From HXMU1420-13 sp965601825 (GTDB lineage: Bacteria > Bacteroidota > Rhodothermia > Balneolales > Balneolaceae): a stretch of 64,000 nt of DNA. Shown here in pieces: positions 60,210-64,000 of this stretch (position 1 is its first letter; every line of letters begins with the position of its first letter). The notes under the pieces were generated by a model. The model did not search any database. It saw nothing but the letters and a program-made list of their open reading frames with translations, and was not told the DNA's origin. Location: positions 744,001 through 808,000 of the forward strand of contig OZ271839.1 of NCBI GenBank assembly GCA_965601825.1. Reading direction: 5' to 3'. The translations under genes and the position numbers were made by a program.

Positions 60210-61223
60210 GTGCAAAATCCGTTATTAAATCCGCTGCAAAAAGAAGATGCATTTGAGCAATCTGTGCGTCCGGCAACACTTGAGGAATTTATTGGGCAGC
60301 AGAAAGCCATTACTAACTTAGGGGTGTTTATTAAAGCTGCGAAGCAACGTGGCGATGCTCTCGATCACGTGATTTTATCAGGACCACCAGGTTTGGGGAA
60401 AACTACACTCTCCTATATAATCGCACAGGAAATGGGGGTGAATATTCGGCCTACAACCGGACCTGTTTTAGAAAAGCCCGGAGATCTTGCCGGTATGCTA
60501 ACGAATCTTGAAGAAGGAGATGTTCTTTTTATCGATGAGATTCATCGCCTGAATCCGGTGATTGAAGAATATTTGTATTCAGCGATGGAAGACTTCAAGC
60601 TGGATATTGTGATTGATTCCGGACCCAATGCACGAAGCATCCAAATCGATTTGAATCACTTCACTTTAGTTGGAGCAACAACTAGAAAAGGGATGCTCAC
60701 TGCTCCGTTAAGAGCAAGATTTGGAATCGATATAAGGTTAGATTACTACGATGTTGAATTACTTCAACGAATTGCTCTTCGTACGGCACATATCATGAAA
60801 TTTGGTATTGATGAAGCCGGCGCTCATGAGATTGCAAGTCGAAGCCGAGGAACACCTAGAATTGTAAATAAGCTTCTTCGAAGAACCAGAGATTTTGCAC
60901 AAGTAGACGGATTAAATGCTATCAACCAGCAAGTGGCTGATAAAGCACTTAATGCACTAGATGTAGATTCCAATGGTCTCGACGAAATGGATGTTAGAAT
61001 GCTTCGAGCGATTATTGAAAATTATGGCGGTGGACCGGTTGGATTAAATACGCTCGGTGTTGCGGTTGGGGAAGATAAAGGTACAATCGAAGAAGTATAT
61101 GAGCCTTATTTAATTAAAGAAGGCTTCTTGCAAAGAACTCCAAAGGGTCGCGTAGCTACTGCGAAGTCCTATCAATATCTAGATGTTAATAAAGGTGGAT
61201 CAGCGGGAGATTTATTCGAATAG
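60210..61223 (+). CDS. ruvB: Holliday junction branch migration ATPase
   Basis: This 337-residue hexameric ATPase drives branch migration with RuvA. Landmarks are VRPATLEEFIGQQKAITNLG near 20, Walker A SGPPGLGKTTLSYIIAQEMG near 60, DEIHRLNPVIEEYLYSAMED near 110, LVGATTRKGMLTAPLRARFG near 155, the arginine finger region and the winged helix ending LIKEGFLQRTPKGRVATAKS. The start is GTG at 60210. It is divergent from ppk1 across 90 bases and lies 76 bases before metK, whose own promoter is probably at 61225-61258. Confidence 0.96.
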   Translation: MQNPLLNPLQKEDAFEQSVRPATLEEFIGQQKAITNLGVFIKAAKQRGDALDHVILSGPPGLGKTTLSYIIAQEMGVNIRPTTGPVLEKPGDLAGMLTNLEEGDVLFIDEIHRLNPVIEEYLYSAMEDFKLDIVIDSGPNARSIQIDLNHFTLVGATTRKGMLTAPLRARFGIDIRLDYYDVELLQRIALRTAHIMKFGIDEAGAHEIASRSRGTPRIVNKLLRRTRDFAQVDGLNAINQQVADKALNALDVDSNGLDEMDVRMLRAIIENYGGGPVGLNTLGVAVGEDKGTIEEVYEPYLIKEGFLQRTPKGRVATAKSYQYLDVNKGGSAGDLFE

Positions 61224-61224
61224 T

Positions 61225-61258
61225 TGAATAAATTTTTGAAAGATATTCGTACCTTTTG
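61225..61258 (+). promoter_or_regulatory. Possible metK promoter
   Basis: TTG (61225-61227), 23 bases, then TACCTTTT (61251-61258) matches seven of the eight positions of the TAnnTTTG box and has Bacteroidota-like spacing. It is about 41 bases before the metK ATG. No SAM riboswitch structure fits in this 76-base gap. Confidence 0.35.
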
Positions 61259-61299
61259 CGCTCTTCGTAACCGAAAGAACCTAACATCGACGATTAAGA

Positions 61300-62424
61300 A
61301 TGAAAAAATTATTTACCTCAGAATCTGTATCTGAAGGACACCCGGATAAAGTAGCTGATCAAATATCTGATGCCATTTTAGATGCTATGTTGGCACAGGA
61401 TCCCAAATCAAGAGTAGCAGTTGAAACCATGGTAACAACCGGACTAGCTGTCGTTTCAGGGGAAGTAACAACTGAAGCTTATGTCGATGTTCAAGAGATA
61501 GTTCGAGAAGTAATTAGAGATATCGGTTATACAAAAGCTTCTTACCGATTTGATTCTGAAAGTTGTGGGGTTCTTTCAACCATACACACACAAAGTCCTG
61601 ATATTGCTCAAGGTGTGGATCGTGAAGGCGCAGGCGACCAGGGAATGATGTTCGGATACGCTACCAAAGACACACCTGAATTCATGCCCATGCCGCTTCA
61701 ACTATCACACAATTTGTTGAAGAATCTGGCTGCAATCCGAAAAGGTGGAAATGAGTTGACCTATTTAGGTCCTGATAGCAAGAGTCAGGTTACGATTGAA
61801 TACAATGAAGACGGTTCTCCTAAAAGAATTCACACTATTGTTCTATCAACTCAGCATGATGATGGAATCGAGCAGGAACAAATTCATTCAGACATCAAAA
61901 ACATATTAATTCCTCAGGTTATGCCCATGGACTTAATTGATGATGAGACGTTATATCACATAAATCCAACAGGAAAATTTGTAATTGGTGGTCCACATGG
62001 TGATACAGGTTTAACCGGCCGTAAAATTATTGTTGATACATATGGCGGTTTTGGTGCTCATGGTGGTGGAGCATTTTCAGGAAAAGATCCGTCAAAAGTA
62101 GATAGAAGTGCCGCATATGCAGCCCGTCATATTGCAAAAAACTTGGTGGCGGCTGAACTAGCAGATGAATGTCTTGTTCAACTAGCCTATGCAATTGGCG
62201 TTGTAGATCCGGTTTCAATTTCTGTGAATAGTTATGGTACCGGAAAGAAAAGCGATATTGAGCTCGCTGATCTTGTAGCCAAAACCTTCGATTGTACTCC
62301 GAAAGGAATTATTGAACGATTTGATTTGCTTCGTCCAATTTATCGCCCCACTGCTGCTTATGGGCATTTTGGAAGAGAAGAGTTTCCTTGGGAACAGCTC
62401 GATTATGTAAACAAATTGAGTTAA
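61300..62424 (+). CDS. metK: S-adenosylmethionine synthetase
   Basis: This 374-residue enzyme makes S-adenosylmethionine from methionine and ATP. The hallmark sequences are present: FTSESVSEGHPDKVADQISD near 4-23, GAGDQGMMFGYA near 111, GPHGDTGLTGRKIIVDTYGG near 229 with GAFSGKDPSKVDRSAAYAAR, and GHFGREEFPWE at the end. It is slightly shorter than enterobacterial MetK because of a compact central region. It follows ruvB by 76 bases. The product is the methyl donor of the cell, and the gene is expected to be essential. Confidence 0.97.
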   Translation: MKKLFTSESVSEGHPDKVADQISDAILDAMLAQDPKSRVAVETMVTTGLAVVSGEVTTEAYVDVQEIVREVIRDIGYTKASYRFDSESCGVLSTIHTQSPDIAQGVDREGAGDQGMMFGYATKDTPEFMPMPLQLSHNLLKNLAAIRKGGNELTYLGPDSKSQVTIEYNEDGSPKRIHTIVLSTQHDDGIEQEQIHSDIKNILIPQVMPMDLIDDETLYHINPTGKFVIGGPHGDTGLTGRKIIVDTYGGFGAHGGGAFSGKDPSKVDRSAAYAARHIAKNLVAAELADECLVQLAYAIGVVDPVSISVNSYGTGKKSDIELADLVAKTFDCTPKGIIERFDLLRPIYRPTAAYGHFGREEFPWEQLDYVNKLS

Positions 62425-62528
62425 ATGGGCAATTTTTGTATTCAATAATTGTTCATTACCAGGATACAAAATCGAATAAATCAAGCATTGCATTCTACTA
62501 AAATTTTAACAACATCTATTCATTCAAA

Positions 62529-62936
62529 GTGTATTTAAAAACAGCTTTTCTATTTCTGTTTTTGATAGGTATTTGGGCTTGTTCTTCAAGCGAGACTTAT
62601 ACAGATCTTGATCGAACGCCAACAGAGACAGATGCACGTATTTTAAAGCTTAATACAGATGCAAACTGGCCCTATTATTATTGGGAGGCTGGTGAACAAG
62701 TGGACACTATTTATGGTGTGATGTTAGATTTGCAATTACTAGATGAATCAGGAAACGACATTAAAACAGTTACATTTCGATTTCCAAATTCAAGAGAGCA
62801 TAATATTGAGTTTGATAATATTGAAGAAGATGAAGTATATCGTGTTGTGGTAGGTAAATATTTACTAACCGGCGAATACAGCACAGCAAGAGGATCTTAT
62901 TTATATGAGATCAAATCGAAAAAAGAAGAAGATTAA
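62529..62936 (+). CDS. Small lipoprotein, unknown function
   Basis: This 135-residue protein starts with GTG at 62529 and has a lipobox (IGIWACSS, cysteine 18). The mature part is a small beta-rich domain (VDTIYGVMLDLQLLDESGND, then TVTFRFPNSREHNIEFDN) and ends in a lysine-rich tail. I recognise no family. It lies 104 bases after metK and 96 bases before the outer-membrane barrel gene, in the same direction, so a shared envelope role is possible. Confidence 0.72.
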   Translation: MYLKTAFLFLFLIGIWACSSSETYTDLDRTPTETDARILKLNTDANWPYYYWEAGEQVDTIYGVMLDLQLLDESGNDIKTVTFRFPNSREHNIEFDNIEEDEVYRVVVGKYLLTGEYSTARGSYLYEIKSKKEED

Positions 62937-63032
62937 ACTGGAACTTCGCTTCCTTTCTGAAGTACAGTTTTTCACAAATGATGGGTTCATTCCTTCCATC
63001 AAAAATTTGTACCTTCCACAAACTCATCTGCT

Positions 63033-64000
63033 ATGATTTCGCGACTATTACCACTTCTTTTTGCGGTTATTCTAATTCCGATGGACGCATCCGCCCAGAA
63101 TGCGCAAAATACATTGCTTCCTGAAATCAACCCTCAGGACATTGAAATTAGAAGTGAATTTAGAGCTAGATTCCCCGGATTAAGGCGACAACCTATTCTT
63201 GGATTCAACCCTAAACCAAGAGTATTCAGAATTGATCCAAATCGAATTCCCTTCATGGAAACACGCGATGAGGCTGTTGCTGCCATTGCAATCACTCAAT
63301 TAGATCGACCTGAACCACCTGAAAGATCAATAATTGAAGCTCCACTAAGACAAACAGTTTACGCACAGACAGGCTTTGGAAGCTTTCTTACACCAGAGTT
63401 TCAAGGGTACTTTTTCAGAGGATTAAATCAGAAATCATCAATTTCTGGGAATATCGATTTCACAAGTTCTGATGGACACCTTGATAATCAATTAAGCAGT
63501 TTTAGATATTTGGATGGAGACGTTCGATTTAAATCAAAAGTAAATCGACAAACGAGTGTAGAAGCCAGTATTGGTGGCGTTTATGATTTTAATCGATTGT
63601 TTAATCTTGCCACTATTTATCAGGATGTTATTGGCAATACAGCTGATAAATCGTATGGAGGTTTTAATTCTGGTTTGTCCATCAATCAAATTAAAAATGC
63701 ACTAGAAGGACTTCGAGCAAACGTTGCTTTCAATACTTATAGCAGTGAATTAGGCGCTGGTACTACAAACCTTGGTGGAAACAGTAGTGAGTATTTTATC
63801 TCTGCAGATCTTGAAAAATACTGGGCCGGAAAAAAGCTATATGAAACATTCAGTGTTTCCGGGAGCCTAATGGCGGGTAATTATGAAAACTCATCTTCTA
63901 ATTCTGAAAATATTATCTATTCAAGAATTGATGGTACGTATAAAAAGCTGATCAATTTTAAATTACACATTACTGCAGGCGCTGGAATTGCTTACGTTTC
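63033..64000 (+). CDS. Outer-membrane beta-barrel protein (partial, cut by window edge)
   Basis: This frame is open from the ATG at 63033 to the right edge, giving about 322 residues; the C-terminus is outside. A signal peptide ends at ASAQNAQ (about residue 24). A region with RARFPGLRRQPILGF and RIDPNRIPFMETRD follows, then repeated amphipathic beta strands rich in aromatic residues and glycine (QGYFFRGLNQKSSISGNIDF, YEASIGG-like EASIGGVYDFNRLF). This is the pattern of an outer-membrane barrel. No plug or TonB box is evident. The transported compound or role is unknown. Confidence 0.85.
   Translation, partial: MISRLLPLLFAVILIPMDASAQNAQNTLLPEINPQDIEIRSEFRARFPGLRRQPILGFNPKPRVFRIDPNRIPFMETRDEAVAAIAITQLDRPEPPERSIIEAPLRQTVYAQTGFGSFLTPEFQGYFFRGLNQKSSISGNIDFTSSDGHLDNQLSSFRYLDGDVRFKSKVNRQTSVEASIGGVYDFNRLFNLATIYQDVIGNTADKSYGGFNSGLSINQIKNALEGLRANVAFNTYSSELGAGTTNLGGNSSEYFISADLEKYWAGKKLYETFSVSGSLMAGNYENSSSNSENIIYSRIDGTYKKLINFKLHITAGAGIAYV

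Noticed and set aside
61224..61299. SAM riboswitch before metK
   Set aside because: The gap is only 76 bases and no SAM-type stem pattern is visible.

Overview
The window is a chromosomal stretch of an AT-rich (roughly 40% GC by eye, not computed) Gram-negative marine-type bacterium, most likely of the Bacteroidota/Balneolota group (Balneola- or Gracilimonas-like). This is inferred from many short-lipobox lipoproteins, TPR-rich regulators, ECF sigma factors paired with a membrane kinase, a secreted TPR-CHAT protein, a bacterial-type homogentisate pathway and one good Bacteroidota-type promoter (TTG, 17 bases, TATCTTTG at 24424-24451). No rRNA, tRNA, CRISPR array, prophage or transposase gene was found. 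Both window edges cut genes: a Ser/Thr kinase on the left and an outer-membrane barrel on the right.

Layout. 1-5.9 kb: ECF sigma plus TPR kinase, a GAF/methionine-sulfoxide-reductase-like protein, a TerB-like protein and lipoproteins. 5.9-9.8 kb: a sugar-oxidation cluster with a Tat-exported isomerase-like protein, divergent from a GMC oxidoreductase and its Tat-exported small subunit. 9.9-19.2 kb: a cytidylate-kinase-like protein, then a minus-strand run comEC, uvrA, ABC permease-like gene, lgt, ABC ATPase. 19.3-24.7 kb: a glycosyltransferase, a ketoacyl synthase and a thioredoxin-like/purU/PQQ-type sugar dehydrogenase operon. 24.7-26 kb: a small islet with a Pycsar-type transmembrane effector homologue, a RelE/ParE-type toxin-antitoxin pair and a large palindrome. 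27.1-39.2 kb: tyrosine/homogentisate catabolism in two pieces (hmgA-fahA-flavin reductase-acetoacetate:CoA ligase, and hppD) separated by repeats and unrelated genes. 39.3-44 kb: a broken TPR-HTH regulator, a receiver protein, marR and a TPR cyclase. 44-50.8 kb: a giant outer-membrane phosphoesterase-barrel protein, a NUDIX hydrolase, a phosphatidyltransferase and ftsY. 50.9-57.9 kb: a glycine-rich microprotein, a TPR-CHAT protease, an M28 peptidase, scpA and a second ECF sigma with a membrane TPR partner. 57.9-64 kb: ppk1, ruvB, metK, a lipoprotein and a partial outer-membrane protein.

How the genes work together. Tyrosine breakdown is the clearest system: HppD makes homogentisate, HmgA opens the ring, FahA releases fumarate and acetoacetate, and the ligase activates acetoacetate. 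The two transcription units carry the same 16-base near-palindrome in opposite orientations just upstream (27138-27153 and 38050-38065), which looks like the operator of one regulator; the MarR protein at 41609-42034 is the nearest candidate. Other points worth attention are the divergent microprotein/CHAT pair, the orphan Pycsar-type effector, an outer-membrane protein joining a phosphoesterase, a kinase-like motif and a barrel, a membrane protein ending in an L7/L12-like tail, and several dispersed palindromic repeats sitting near gene 3' ends.
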